From assembly GCA_932521025.1 (NCBI GenBank), contig OW051473.1, positions 3,906,001 through 3,970,000 of the forward strand: DNA of 64,000 nucleotides, given 5' to 3'. The position numbers and the translations under genes were made by a program. The DNA comes from Oscheius onirici (taxonomy: Eukaryota > Nematoda > Chromadorea > Rhabditida > Rhabditidae). Of this stretch, positions 24,015 to 36,626 are shown piece by piece (the stretch's first letter is position 1; the number at the start of each line of letters is the position of its first letter). The notes below the pieces were generated by a model. That model ran no database searches. It saw nothing but the letters and a program-made list of their open reading frames with translations, and was not told the origin of the DNA.

Positions 24015-27000
24015 TGTTCTCATAGTCGCTATAGTGCACAAGGAAGAGCATAGATAGCTTTTGAAGTGATTAATCGGATGTCCGACTAGGCCAAACACTC
24101 CACCTCTGTTAATCTCGGGACGCTTCGCAGAGTACAATAGTGCCTATCAGGATTAGCACTCAAGTGCACTGTGCACCAATTTGGTAGTGAAGAAAGGGAA
24201 TGATGTGCCAGAAGATCAACAAGGGCAGAATATTGTGTGATTGATGGTAGACTGGTCCTGCTACCTCTCGCACTCCGTCTTCTCGGGAGACCCTAATTAC
24301 CGAACTAGCTTCTACTGCTCTTACTACTACGAGGTCACTTTTTGTACATCAAAATTGCGTTTTCACTTGAGCTCACCTGCAAGTAAGATCGACAAAATTT
24401 CGTCGTATTCAACCATTTTGTATTAAGACTAAAAACGTAAGTACATCAGAGGTTCAATACTCTGACCAACCTTGCTTCAATAATGCAGAACGCATATCAA
24501 GTGTCCCATTTGAACACCGCTAGTAGCCATTGGCTAGTGCTGAGAGATGCAGAAATCGGCACAGCGCATGCAATGCGGCATTTGTCCATCTGGCGACCTT
24601 CTCTGTTTGGGAGGCTGGATGAGAGACGGCTCTGCCTTTGATCTACGAGAAACTTGTCACAGTCGCTCGCCCGTGGGAAAGAGGTCACTCGTGTCGTATC
24701 TCATAGCGCGTATCATTGATACCCAGCCCTACTCTCCCTCTTCATGCGCAGCTGGTTAGTTTCACTTTTCCCATAGCCTATTTCAAAAGTCTCTTTTACA
24801 CCCTTTCTGAGAATCTTCCGGAAATATCATGGCGCGGCCAGACCACTTAACCCTCTTTCTCCTTTGTGATCAGAGAGACTCTCTTCTACGTGTCATTATA
24901 CATACACAAAAACCGGACCAGCTGTTTATTTCTTTGAATCATTTCACGTCTCAAGACACTTTCTAAGTACTCATGTTAAACGAATAATTATCCAATGATT
25001 TTTCTGCTGCAAGTGTTTTATTCGTCTCTTAAAAGTTTACGAAGACAAACCGATTCCCAGCGCTTGTAAAACGTTGCTCGCAGCTTCAACTTTTTAAACT
25101 CTTGTGACCCGTGTGAGAGGCTTATTTAGGTCTTTGTGTTCCATTTGCTCGCAACTTGTCTTTTTCCTCATTGTAGCTACAAAGGCTTAAAAGAAACGCT
25201 ACGCTTTTTGGCGTAAGCAGAGGTCACCGGAGGAAGGACGTGCGTTGCCCATATTTGCCTTGGTTCGAGCGAGGGTCGCCGACCGTTCTATTATTTATCC
25301 GTCTTCTACTGGGGTCACTCATTTCCAAGTATTCACGCACTTCGAGCGCTTCTTCTGCGAGCCTGAATGCATAATTAATCCTAGCCCCAATAGCCAATTT
25401 GGAGTCAAGAAGTTGACGCGCGACGGCAACGCCAATATCGTAACATTTGTTCTCGGATATCCACCGAAATGCGCCATCGTCCAGTCCGCAGTGCGCGTGA
25501 TAAAACCGGACACGCAAGAACTGTGTGGCCAGCCCTTTCTTGGGATGTGGTCTCCTCTCTCTTTCTTCGCCTTCGATCCCCATAATTGTCATGCACACTG
25601 TTATTCAGTAGCAGAAAAGTTCAGTCTTGGAAGAAACCGTGGTGCCCGTCGTTCACCTCAGAGATTCCGGACTGAGTGAATCACACTTTTGTTCAGCCTT
25701 TCACTTCTCATCGCTCAGACACTATTCTCTGTTATTGTTTTTTCTCGTCCTCGCTCAAAAACAATTGAGACATGGCCGGTCTCACTGCGCAGTTGCTACG
25801 TACACTTAATTTCCCTTTCACTCTCGAGTTATTCTCTCGTGTCAAAACCGCCACCACAGTTGACAGTTGCTTTTCCCTCTCACTTCGGAACGCCTGAAAA
25901 GCTAGTTTGTTTCACTTTTTCTGTATTCTGTGGAACGGTCACAGAGGTATTGAGTCGTCAGACTTTCTCAGCGGCAACATCGATTCCTATGTCCAGTCAT
26001 AGTTAGTCATATCAACGACGTCGCGCTAATCACATTAGCATGCAAATTCGATGTTTGCGGCTCTTTGTCTTGTCCTTAGGCCTACGATCGCAACGTTAAT
26101 TGCGGAGGGTCTCCTTCGCTTAGATTCCATTATGAACCGCGTTGGTTGCTTCCTCGATTTGTTCCTAAAGCCCGTTTGTACGGCGAGTGCACTTCCTAAT
26201 CAACGTGCGATGCATCTACGACATCGGGTCCATGCAATACGACTAAATTTTCCAGTATTCTGAACACCCCAAATAGAGTCCATGTAACGATCACTGACAA
26301 CCGGGTGTGTAACGCCATTCACTCAATAAAAACGGCAAGCCGTGACCACGAAAATGCCCTTTGTGTGCATGATCCTGTTAGAGAATTACTACTTTTTAAC
26401 TTCCTCTTTGAGACGACAAGATTTGTTTGGAGATCAGAACGACCTCCTGTAGTGTCCTCGGTGCCATCTGGTAGTGTGCACTTGCGAGCGTCTCGCGACA
26501 CTCACCGATTTTTGGCCATGTTTGTCCAACACTTCATTACATCTGCTTGCAACTATCCCTTGAATAGTCGCCTGCTGACTCTTACTAACTGAAAGTAATT
26601 GTTCACGCGCAGCTTCTACTCGCTTTAGACGTAATCAACTGCCCACTAATTAAACTTTTTGTAGTCGACCTTCATTAGTTGCCCCTCAATGCAATCGGAG
26701 AAATCTCTCCTCAATGCTCAAGCTGCGAGATTTCCTGTCACTTTCCCATGCCGCAAGGTCGATCACTTCTCTTAGGACTTCTTCACTTCCATCAGATAAA
26801 GCTTGAAGCTTCTAGTTTTGGCGCTACGAATGGCAGACATTGAGGTGTTAGTCAAAGATTCCTAGTACTGTTTTCTTCCGTACGGAAGTGGGCCAACGCC
26901 GTTAATACAGTCAGCCCTAATCCTTCTGGTGGCGACCCCTCTCACGACTACCTTTTTACATCTATCGCTGGACTATCTCATGACCCGATAAAAGTCATCG

Positions 27001-29300
27001 GACAGCATGAGTGTTTTTCGAGAAATTCATTTTTTCCTTCTTACACGTGATGTTGAAATTATGGGCAGGTTGCGCCGGACAGGCTGACCCCATTTCTGCT
27101 CTGAGATTGTTACCGGTTCCCCCTATTTGGTGCCATGACATGTGCTTCCCATTTCCCTTTGCCTTTGAGTCTCTGCTACTTGGCTGGAGTACCTTCTTAG
27201 CTTTCTTTCTTGCGCAACAGCTTTGAAATTGGCTTAATCTACAATCGCCGCCTACCGAAGCCGGTTGAGAAAAGCCACACTTTCTACTCTTTCGAGTACA
27301 AAAGTTAACCTCCGGAGAGAGACCTTTACTAATTGAATCAGAATATCCTAGTAATCGGCCAAATGAGGCTGGTTGCACGCTTTGTTTCCGGTGCCTGATG
27401 CATGCCAATTAGGTACCAGCCAGGTGCGCGGCTGTCAAAATACTATGCCATTCTCTCGCTAGAAATTACCCAGTAAGAACTGTTCTAAGCACCCTGTTGC
27501 CCACTTTCGCCGTTTTTCTCTATTATAAAAATATAAGCGTAACACTCTTTTACTCGCACTTTTCGCCAATTCTCGGCTGCTACTAGTTTGTGGTATAGGT
27601 GAAAGGTCAATCCAATCAATCTGGTAGCCATTAGTTTATCGACTCTCTCCATCGCTCACGAAACATATGAGTCACAGCTGTGTTCTTACTGGTGGTCCCG
27701 TCGCATTTATAGCCGTTGGATACCTGACCTGGCTCGCATATTGCGGTTGTGTTTATGACTCCGTGGCTCCTACCACAACCTCTCCTCGTCTGTCATTATC
27801 CTAACTAGCCCGCTGTGCCATATTTCCTTCCGGAACGCTCAAACACAAGAACGCCAACAAAAGCGATCATTTTTCAGTGTCATAGCTTGACCTCCGTAAA
27901 TCGGGAGACAACAAGCACTTGAAATCCAAAAGGCGACAACGAGCAACACTCGATCCGTTTTTGGTGCTATTTCCAAACTGAAACTTGTTGTGATTCCGTT
28001 TTCTCTTTTTTTGTATTCCTCCAAGAATCACTGATTTGACATCCTGAAGCAGAAAACCAGTAGTCACGATCCAAACACATTAGTCGAGCGATATCCTTCT
28101 AATGCAGAGTGTTTGAACTGTTGGGATGCAGCTGGTCAAATGGCGGTCTATCTGAAGAGAGTGTATCTTCTGACCAAAACTAATTATTTTGGGAAGCATC
28201 GCTCAAAGTGTAACTATGAATGAGGCTATAAATCTTCAAACGATTTATTTTGTTGGTTCGTGACGCTCTCAAGCAATTTTTGTAGCTTTTGGGGTATTTG
28301 AAGGAAGAAAACTTCAATTTTTTACAAAGTAGTGTGTCCATATAAAACTAAGTTACTCTACGTTGAGCAAAGCAGCATCGTCTGAATTTTCCTACTTTTT
28401 TTTGCAAGCGCATCTACCTTGATCCGAGCCCAAATATGCCTTAGTGAAGGTCGTCACAACAAAATTATATATTGATGAGTCTCGACTCATTGTGAATGGG
28501 AAGTGGAGGCAATTAGAAGCGAGGTGGATTGATTTCCACTCGAACGGTTCGCGGAGGGTAGTTCCCAATTGGCCGCATGTGGCTGATCCCATACCCTTTG
28601 ACCGAGTCGCATAATCCAGCCTGTTTTATCTTCCAAGCAAATGTCCGGGGTCCCGTTTCTTAGAACTAGTTTTGCTTGGATCTGACCACTAGAGCGGTTA
28701 AGTACATAACCAATTCGCAATTGGAACAAACCTTTGAATGGAAAGTAGGCGGAAGCGCGACACTGCGGCAGATCGCCGGCTGTGCGGCAGTGTGGTTCCG
28801 TCCTCCACCAGTGCATGTCCGACAGTGACTACAGGTTAGCTTTTTCTATTGATGGGAGGTAACTATCAACAAACAGACTCAATCCATCTTGTAGCTTGTT
28901 TTGTCAAAGCTTAATGGATAACACACTGCGCAGGGTGTCAGTCGCAGCGTTGGCTGTAATCGAATGCTTCTGCGCTTTGTCCGTTAGAACTACTTTACGA
29001 CAGAGAGCCATTTGCCCAAATATCCCGCCCGAAGTTTGTTTTCACGCAATTAGTTATCGTTGCTCCGCGATGTCTTCCGCCTGTCTCAGTCCTTGACCGA
29101 AACCAGCTTCTGTCAAGATTATCACGCACATCGTCCTTCCGGATTTTCCTTATCCCGTGCACCTGCTGGACAGCTGCGGTCCCGTCATCTTCAGCGCAAG
29201 CCTTTTGTTCCGTGTGACATCTTTCTCATTGTTGGTCAGGGCCGAGCAATTGGACCACCTCTTAATTTTTATGTCTCTTGACCTTTTCAAGCCAAGTACA
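24015..29300. other. Long stretch without a supportable gene
   Basis: About 5.3 kb between the phosphatase and the tetraspanin. Open frames exist on both strands (for example minus 25224-25598 and minus 28487-28816) but none joins into an exon chain or resembles a family I know. The sequence is pyrimidine-rich on the plus strand. The last part probably carries the tetraspanin promoter. Confidence 0.45.
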
Positions 29301-29347
29301 AGTACTTTTTTTTCAGCGGGGTGAGAGAACGGGAGCGAAGTCTGCTG

Positions 29348-31544
29348 ATGGCCACCGGCGACGCGCGACCCCGCTCCAAGAAGCGCAAGCCACGCCAGGA
29401 GATATCGGCATTTCTCAAGTGGACCGTCTTTCTTATCAACTTTCTAGTCTTTGTGAGTCTTTCTTTATGAGGGCTTCCGCGCATCTGATCAAGGTTATCA
29501 CAACCAGCTGTCTTCAGCACCGAATTCGGGTAATGAAGGCCGCTCGAGACCACCTGCTGCGTCGAAAACTGAGCGCAGCTCAAAAGAATTCAGCATTCCT
29601 CAGCAGGTTGCCTCGAATCCCATGAGAATTTTGCTAATGACAATTGAACAAGAAGCTTTTAATCCAAATTGTCATTGTCAGTCAAGTGTTTATCATGAGA
29701 ACGTGGCTTATAATTGGCGCTGTTTTGAGCAAGTGCCGCGCACAGGCGAGATGGCAACAATTAGATTGTCGCGAACGGTGCTTATTTGGCTGATTTGCAT
29801 AGGCGACAAAGGCCTTGTCTCCGTGTTCACAAGGGCTTAGTTGCCCGTGTGAAATTGTCCGCCGGAACATTACGAATGATGCTTTTGATAGGGGAGAAGG
29901 TATCACTTTCCAAACGAGGCTAGTAGTTCCGGATTACACGCGCGCGCGGTCATGTTTCGCGATTTGGCAATGTCTAGGTCAGCCGCAACTAGTCTGATTT
30001 CTGTTTGAATTTAATTGACCAGGGAAATTTGGATCCGATAAGACTATGGGAAAAGAAAAACTAGGTTTCATTTTCAGCTATTCGGTGTGGCTGTTCTCGC
30101 TCTCGGTGTCTATCTTTTTATCAAAGAGTATGCGGAAGTCAAACTTATGGAGATCGTTCTCAACCCCGCTATTCTCATAGCACTTATTGGTAAAACACAA
30201 ACGATAAAATTAACTATAAAAATAAATTCAGGTTTTATAATATGCGTCGTCTCTATGATGGGTGTTCTTGGCGCGTTACGAGACAACATCTTCATGTTGA
30301 GAGCGGTATGCTTTGTAAATACATTTCTCTTAACTAATTTCAGTTTTCCCTTTGTATATTTTTCTGCTACATCGTAGTAGTTTGCCTTACATTCATCGTC
30401 TTCATCCTTTTCTATTCTGACACAACAGAAGGAGTTTCCGCCCATAGTTTGCTTCTCTATGCCATCAAAAACTATCATACGAACAGGAATCTCGCAGAAA
30501 TTGTTGATTCGCTGCAAGAAAACGTATGGAAATATTTGTTTTTTTTATTTACCACAAATTTCAGCTGGAATGTTGTGGAGTGTCTTCCGTAGCTCAAGGG
30601 TATCGAGACTGGAACCTCAGTTATCAGTACAACTGCTCAACTAGCAACCCATATCCTGAAAAATGTGGAGTGCCTTATTCTTGCTGTAGGAAATCTGTCA
30701 TATCAGAAGCGGTAACATTCTATTTTGTTCCCAAAACCAATTTTAGTTTAAGGCTGGATCGTCAAATCCGCTTTTGCCAGCAATGAGATCCCTGGAATGC
30801 TGGCAAAACGCTTTGCAGAAGAGACCCCAAGATCTGGAACATGACATCCACACTCGAGGATGTTTGCATCCGTTGAAAACAGTTTTTGAAAGTCATGCTA
30901 TTCATATCGGAGCAGCTGTAGCTGTTGTAATCATCCCCGTGGTAAGTGATCTAAAAATGCAAAAAGATCGCCCACTGTGTCATTACAAAATCACGTTTGC
31001 CAGTCCGAGCTTATCCCGTTTAGGATTTTGCAGGATCGGTGTAAATAAACTGAATGACGATTTTTCAGTGCCTTTCCGTCTGTTTGGTCAACATCTTGGC
31101 AAAGCAGATCGACCATCAGAAGTTTTTGCTGGAGCGCGAAGCGAAAAGAAACGAGCGACGGAGAAAACGAGACGTGAAAGATCGGCCTGAGAGAGGGCGA
31201 CAACGGCAACTTTCATTGGACCAGTTAGAGGAGGGAAAGTTGCCATCTTTTGATCCAGTAAGTCATACATTTTCAGCGTAGACAAACATTAAATTTGATA
31301 GAATGTTCTCCCGAAGCTTCCGGATAATCCACCTCCACCCCGGCCGCCAGGAGAGGGAAAGACTGGCAAAGTTAGAGCAAGCAGCTCATCACCAAAACGA
31401 AAAATGACCGGCGATGGACGAACTCGAGGAGAAGAAAAACGAAAAAGGTCGACCACAACACCTCAACAACAGCAGACGGACAAGCGAGTGCGGCACTGGG
31501 TACTGCAGCAATCCGACTTGGTCCCTAGTGCTCTTCCCAAGTAA
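29348..31544 (+). CDS. TspanC8-type tetraspanin with long basic C-terminal tail
   Basis: A four-pass membrane scaffold of the TspanC8 group, which in animals controls trafficking of the protease ADAM10. Exons are 29348-29452, 30078-30189, 30232-30305, 30344-30523, 30565-30711, 30747-30941, 31069-31257 and 31302-31544; phases close at 1245 nt (414 aa). The N-terminus is basic, and TM1 is split by a 625-bp first intron. The large loop has eight cysteines (LECCGVSS, YNCSTS, EKCGVPYSCC, LECW, RGCL), and YRDW plus the VPYSCC motif resemble TSPAN33. After TM4 the tail is about 140 residues, rich in Lys, Arg, Glu and Pro, far longer than the short tails of most tetraspanins. A 3' splice site at 29316 lies 31 nt before the ATG. 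Confidence 0.92.
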
Positions 31545-31773
31545 CAAAGTCCAGACTTTCCCGGGTAGCCCCACAGTTTTTTCCGGGTTTCACAACTCCT
31601 CTCATTGTTCATATCGCGCTCAATAGCGGACCTGCCATATGCCGCCTCGAGGTGCTTTCGACACCATGATCATGCCGATGTTGCCACTCACTTTTCCTTT
31701 GTAAACCCTTCCTTCTACGCATCTGATTTTGATTGCCAGCTATGTATTTTGTCCTTCAATGCACCCGGGTTTA

Positions 31774-31780
31774 AAAATAA
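31774..31780 (+). terminator. Polyadenylation signal of the tetraspanin
   Basis: AATAAAT about 230 nt after the stop. The convergent nematocin gene ends about 75 bp further on. Confidence 0.5.
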
Positions 31781-31850
31781 ATATCAACAGTTTGAGAGAT
31801 TCATTGGCTGTGTGAGATCGTAATATACTTAATATGATGACAAACTAGAC

Positions 31851-32610
31851 CTACGAGAAGCACATCGCGCTCTTCTCACATTTTTCTGAAATAGGTTTAT
31901 TTGTTTTGAGCAAAAAGTGCTTACCTGTATTACAGCACAATCCTTGTTGAACACAGTACCCGGGAGCGAAATTGAGCTGAAACAGTCTCTGCTATAGCTA
32001 AAGAAAGCTACTTACTGTTGATAACCTGCAAAACCTTTCAGGACACGCAGAAACATGAAAACAGTCTTCCGTTTTGTGGCATTGTTGAGCAGTACAACAG
32101 ACTCCATCTCCCAAACAAATTCCTTCCATATTTGAGCCTAAACAAAAAAATTGCGGGGTTGTATTTTGAACATATTTTTAGACATGTGCTGTTTTGCCGA
32201 ACATCTAAATCGTCATGCCGCCGTTTTAGACGTATTTTTGCATGGACTTTTACCGCATGACGTATATTTAGGCGTACTCATAGCGAAAGAACCGGGGAAA
32301 AGTACAAGAACTTCTGAGATTGCCACGAAGCTGTCACAGTCCTTGGGTATAGCCAGAACTCCGTTAAATTGATGCAATGACTGCCAGTAGTGTAATATCA
32401 AGTTATCGTGCCATCGTGTCGTTACTACTAATGTTCTAATGAGTGTCCTACCAAGTTTGCGACGGCGACAGTACGTCAGACCGGAAAAGACGGAAACTTA
32501 CCGCAACTGGTGCAGCGTGGTGTTCGACCGTATCGTCTGTATGGACACGAGTTGAGGAAGCAGGATGAGACGAGTACTAGTAACGGGAGCAAGTGCAGCA
32601 GCACACGCAT
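31851..32610 (-). CDS. ntc-1: Nematocin (oxytocin/vasopressin-type) neuropeptide precursor
   Basis: A complete precursor. Exons are 32502-32610, 32016-32137, 31925-31976 and 31851-31885; phases close at 318 nt (105 aa). Residues 1-16 are a signal peptide (MRVLLHLLPLLVLVSS). The hormone follows at once: CFLNSCPYRRY, then Gly for amidation and Arg for cleavage. The first 11 residues are, as I recall, identical to C. elegans nematocin. The rest is the neurophysin domain with its cysteine pattern (RCTSCG, GICLGDGVCC, EDCFHVSACPERFC, GYCVQQGLCC, CEKSAMC), which sorts and carries the peptide in the secretory pathway. It is normally expressed in neurons and acts through nematocin GPCRs; none of those is in this window. 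It is convergent with the tetraspanin. Confidence 0.97.
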
Positions 32611-33328
32611 AGCAATGGCCGAGCTCCGCCTCTCAGGTAGCTGGAGCGGATTTCCCTGATACTGTGGATCAAGAGCAGATTGGAGACTTGATAAGGCCGA
32701 GGTCAGTGAGACCAGAATGTAAGCCCATGGGACAAAGACGGGTTCAAAATGTGTTTTAGAACCCGGACACCGAAAATTAACGCAAGATAGTAGCAGCCAG
32801 GAAACAGAATCATAGATGTTACTTCGATTGGAACGCATTCAGTTAGTTTCAAAACTTTATCAAAAATAGACACTTGAGAAGCTTAGGTGCTGCAGAGAAG
32901 GTAAAGGCAGACAAAATACTTAAACACGACTGATGTCTGTTTGTTGACAATTCTTCCGCCTAATATTTTAGCTGGTCATTGGAATTAATTGAAGTGGGTG
33001 ACGGAAAGAAAACTGGGCGGAAAAAAACAAGGCGAGAGTATGGTAGTCCGAAAGTGTATGAGAAATGTCTGGCAAATGCAATTTTCTAAATCGGCGACTT
33101 GGATTTACCGCGATGAAGCTTGTAAGCTCTAGATCAGAGGAAAGAGCAAACCGCGATTTGGCTATGATCTCATCCGTAGCAATGAAACTAGTAAATTGTC
33201 GTGTGGGCCCGAAGATGCACTACCCCTGAATCATTCATAGCTAATGATGCCAGTGGCCGAAACAAAGAACGAGGAAAAACGAATTTTTCATTTAAAGTAA
33301 CAACGACTGATCACGAGATAGAGAATGT
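32611..33328. other. Upstream region of nematocin, downstream of the Cys-rich gene
   Basis: About 700 bp without a supportable gene. It should contain the nematocin promoter. The minus frame through the nematocin first exon stays open upstream to 32838, but the signal peptide fixes the start at 32608-32610. Confidence 0.4.
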
Positions 33329-34711
33329 CTAATGCGCAACTTTGCCCTCCTTGCACTCTCGTCGATTCTCCTTTAAACCATCCTCAATATTTTTCAATTT
33401 GGCAACAAGGGGATGATTGTTAAGGACACGACGGCATCTGAAAACAGCCATAAAGTCGAGAAAGATGTAAAAGTTACTCATGTACGCGCACACAACACGG
33501 CTCAATTCGTAGACACTTCGCCTTGAAACGCTTTGAAGCCGAAAAGCAGCGAGTGTCCGAGAGGCTGATAGGGTCACGGCGTTTCTGAACAGTATCTTCA
33601 TTGGCTGAGTTGGTCTAAAGTTACCGAACCAGCATAACTGATGATTTTCTTGAGATCCTGAAAACTGGGATTGTTGTGCATTGAATTTAAATTTGAATTT
33701 AATTGAATTCACCTCACTACCAGCTACCAACTGCTCCAGAGATGCGATTTTGTTTTTACAGGTTCCCTTCTTTTTCTGCAAAGAGTTCTGTCGGGAAATA
33801 AAGAAGGGCAGTAGAACTTACCTTTCCGACATCTGCTTTCAATTTAATCTCCTGCTCGACGCCATCTACTTTGCCGCTTCGGAAGCAGTTTCTAAGCAGC
33901 TCATTCTTCTTTTCCTTTAACTTCATCAGCTCTTCGAACTGATCCGCAATCGGTGCATAACACGAATCATCGTTTGCAATCTACAATAAAGCGTATGACG
34001 TCGAGAGAAACATAAGGTTCTTTCTGCCCTTGGTTTGGGGACGAGTAGCTTAACTTTGAATTTCTGCACTTCACATCATTTTTCGACTATGACGAAATAG
34101 ATATTCCGACAATCGGCTGTTGAATCGGGTTTTCTTGTGCCAAAGCAGACAAACAAACCATTTTCAAACGTTTCGTTCGGATGAACATCACTACTTACAT
34201 ATTTCTTTCCTGTTAATCCACATGCCAAGGCCATTTTATCGTAAGAACTGAGGCAGTCTTCATAAGTTCCGCATGAGACATTGACCCAGTCATCGTCTTC
34301 TTCATTACTTCCTCGCCGTCTACGTCCCTGAACAATAACGTAATAGGATTACGTTAGTTCAACTTCAAACGTTTTTTTTCTTCAAAAGTTATTGACGGCC
34401 GTGAGGCGCCTGTTTGCGAATTCACACGGATACTCATGAGCTGCACCGATAGGCTCTCAAAAAAGATGAAGGACTGCCGATTGATTTGATTTATAGAACA
34501 AAGAATTGCTTTTTTCGTTATTTTAAGCTTTTTAACAAACTCCAAATACACTTCCGTTTGTTTCTTCAGAACTGACAGTAAGAGAAACAGTGTCTCAAAG
34601 ACATGAATGACTATGAAGTCGCATGAAATCTTATGCTTCTTGAAAAAATAAAGTATCTACCTGGACAAAATGGAGTTGGCAAAAAATGCCAAGAACAAAG
34701 AGCAGCCGCAT
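33329..34711 (-). CDS. Secreted cysteine-rich protein of unknown function
   Basis: Exons are 34661-34711, 34199-34327, 33822-33980, 33713-33775, 33625-33657, 33478-33584 and 33329-33437; phases close at 651 nt (216 aa). Residues 1-17 are a signal peptide (MRLLFVLGIFCQLHFVQ) encoded exactly by exon 1. A basic-acidic stretch and a helical region with paired cysteines follow (VSCGTYEDCLSSYDKMALAC, DDSCYAPI, RNCFRSGK), then a second Cys cluster (TRCFSAS, AKCLRIEPCCVRVHECRR). The spacing vaguely recalls nematode DUF19-like secreted proteins but I cannot assign it. Exon 5 is only 33 nt; if its donor is skipped the frame stops within about ten codons, so the short exon is needed. Confidence 0.72.
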
Positions 34712-34882
34712 TCTAATGTGAGGAAAAGCCACTGAGTTGCCGCCCAACAGCTGAGAGCCGCGGCCGGGTTCTCTCTCACTTAACCTGACACTCAATCTGC
34801 CACAGTCAATAGAAAAGGTGAAACAATTAACCAAATAGTTTACTGGTATAGTTACAAACATTATTATGTCGAGTATTATGAG

Positions 34883-35636
34883 TTACAGACGAAATGACGA
34901 TGCATTTTCTTTAGAAAAGTTGATAATCAACTGATCTGTAGGCATTGAGACGTTGGAGTTGTCACTCTTCTCAAATTCGAGTATATCTTCAGCTCGAAGC
35001 TCTGCCAACGGACGTGTACCCGTTATTGTTACGGCTAGCTCTTCCATGCTGTCCACCTCGGACAACATTCGCCACAACTGAAAACGTTGTTCGTTATCAC
35101 GCGTGATGCCTTTTTACCGTGCTGCTCTTTTTCTCCTCTTCCGAGACAACATTCTTATCAGTAACCGGTCGACTGTCCAACGGCGGATTGACCAAAGATG
35201 ACGATGCTAGGAACGACGCATATTCTTGAGTGTTACAGGTCGGCCACGCTTGCCAAGAAAGCGGTGATTGAGGATTCGGCACCTGAAGCCATTCGTAGCC
35301 GACTATTTACGAGTGTTTACCTTTTGAATGTTTGAGAAAGGAGTGGTAATCTCAAAATACCCGTGGAAGCCGTTATCACCGGGAGACAGCACCGAGTTGT
35401 TAACCCAGAGACCACAGTCCGTTGGTGTCATCTAAAGCAAACCAAGATCTCGGATTTCAAGTCTTCAATACCTGTTTCTCTGAATAGTATCCAGTGTTTG
35501 GCTGTGTGAAGTATTGTCCGTTAGCATGCGGGTATGGTTCATAGCGTCTAGGTTGATAATTGTATTTTCTTTCGTAGAAGTTTCTTTCGGCAAGTGCATA
35601 ATTTTCCGGCGTGTGATTGAAAGATGTGTAATTCAT
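34883..35636 (-). CDS. Unrecognised 211-aa protein, Tyr/Asn/Pro-rich N-terminus
   Basis: Exons are 35472-35636, 35321-35431, 35118-35282 and 34883-35077, all phase 0, closing at 636 nt. A TTTTCAG acceptor lies 10 nt before the ATG, either a 5' UTR intron or a trans-splice site. There is no signal peptide or membrane segment. The first 55 residues are rich in Tyr, Asn and Pro (YERKYNYQPRRYEPYPHANG); the middle has scattered Trp and Cys and the C-terminus is acidic. I do not recognise a family. Confidence 0.65.
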
Positions 35637-36052
35637 CTTTTTTGCCCTGAAAAGCTACTTCTGTCTATTTGAAGGAAGTGACTGAAACTGAGTTGTAGTT
35701 TGAAGAAATGAGAACATTGTAGCCATTTCCACTTTTTAGACATTTCATTAGCCGAAAGTATCAAAAATCAGGGCAAAGAGAGCGAGTGAGACACTGTGAA
35801 AAAGCGAGGCGTTGATCAAATAGTTAGCAAATGGTTAAGGAGGAACGGTTCCAGACTGGTAAACATAGCAAAGTAAACTGGAGAGAAACGGCGGCGAACG
35901 CAGATTTGACGCAAGTTGAGTATCCGCCAGTCTACCGATAGCGGGTAATATGCTGAAGCTGCACATCCAGTTAACTGATATTGATACCGTGCCTCACTTT
36001 CCTTTAATGGCTAGGTTTCACAGACGCAACGTCAGCAATAGGCAGTTCTGAT

Positions 36053-36071
36053 GGGGGGGGGGGGGGGGGGG
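36053..36071 (+). repeat. 19-bp uninterrupted G homopolymer
   Basis: Nineteen consecutive G lie in intergenic DNA. Such mono-G tracts can form G-quadruplexes. In C. elegans they are known to be unstable without the DOG-1/FANCJ helicase. The exact length is also prone to sequencing error. Confidence 0.9.
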
Positions 36072-36626
36072 TTATCATCAAGAATTTTGCAATTGCGGCA
36101 CAAAAACACAAAGCACATACATTTTGGTAAAATGGAAGAGACGCTAACCAAATATTCTGCATGCCGGCTAATATTGGCTACACGTATTTATTTACCAATA
36201 GGAGAGCAAAACAATGAAAATTTGCCAAGCAGTCTTTGCAGAAATGTTACGAAAATTATCTTCGGAAGTGCAAGAGATGGTTCGCAACAAATAAGTGGTT
36301 GCGATTTCGGGCGAGACCGTTTTTGCGTAGAGGGTACAGTACTGCAATTGGCTGCTGTTGTAAACAATCACAGAAAGACTAATCGTCTCGAAATTTAAGA
36401 GCAGACCATTTGTCAGCTGATGGCGGCTGCCAATCATGAAAGTTATCAATTTTGTTGTTTGAGTCAACAGTGAATCGTCTGATTTCCGCACGTCCAAACA
36501 CGGAACAAAAGAAGGAAATGTCGAATAGATGCATGTTGTGGCAAGCAATGTTTATTTGGATTGTTTCTTTGGAAGCTCTGTCAATAGTGAGATCCTTATT
36601 TATCACAGCAAAAGACGTTGAACATT

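Noticed and set aside
25245-25679. Plus-strand 144-codon frame
   Set aside because: Opposite-strand overlap with the slightly better minus frame at 25224-25598; neither has splice or homology support.
28487-28816. Minus-strand 109-codon frame in the 24-29 kb region
   Set aside because: No domain, no consistent neighbouring exon, and the third-position pattern looks random.
32151-32372. Plus-strand frame containing LDVFLHGLLPHDVYLGV, reminiscent of the copia reverse-transcriptase motif
   Set aside because: It overlaps intron 1 of nematocin, the match is only a few residues, the following conserved PPGF-type segment is absent, and no other retroelement parts are near.
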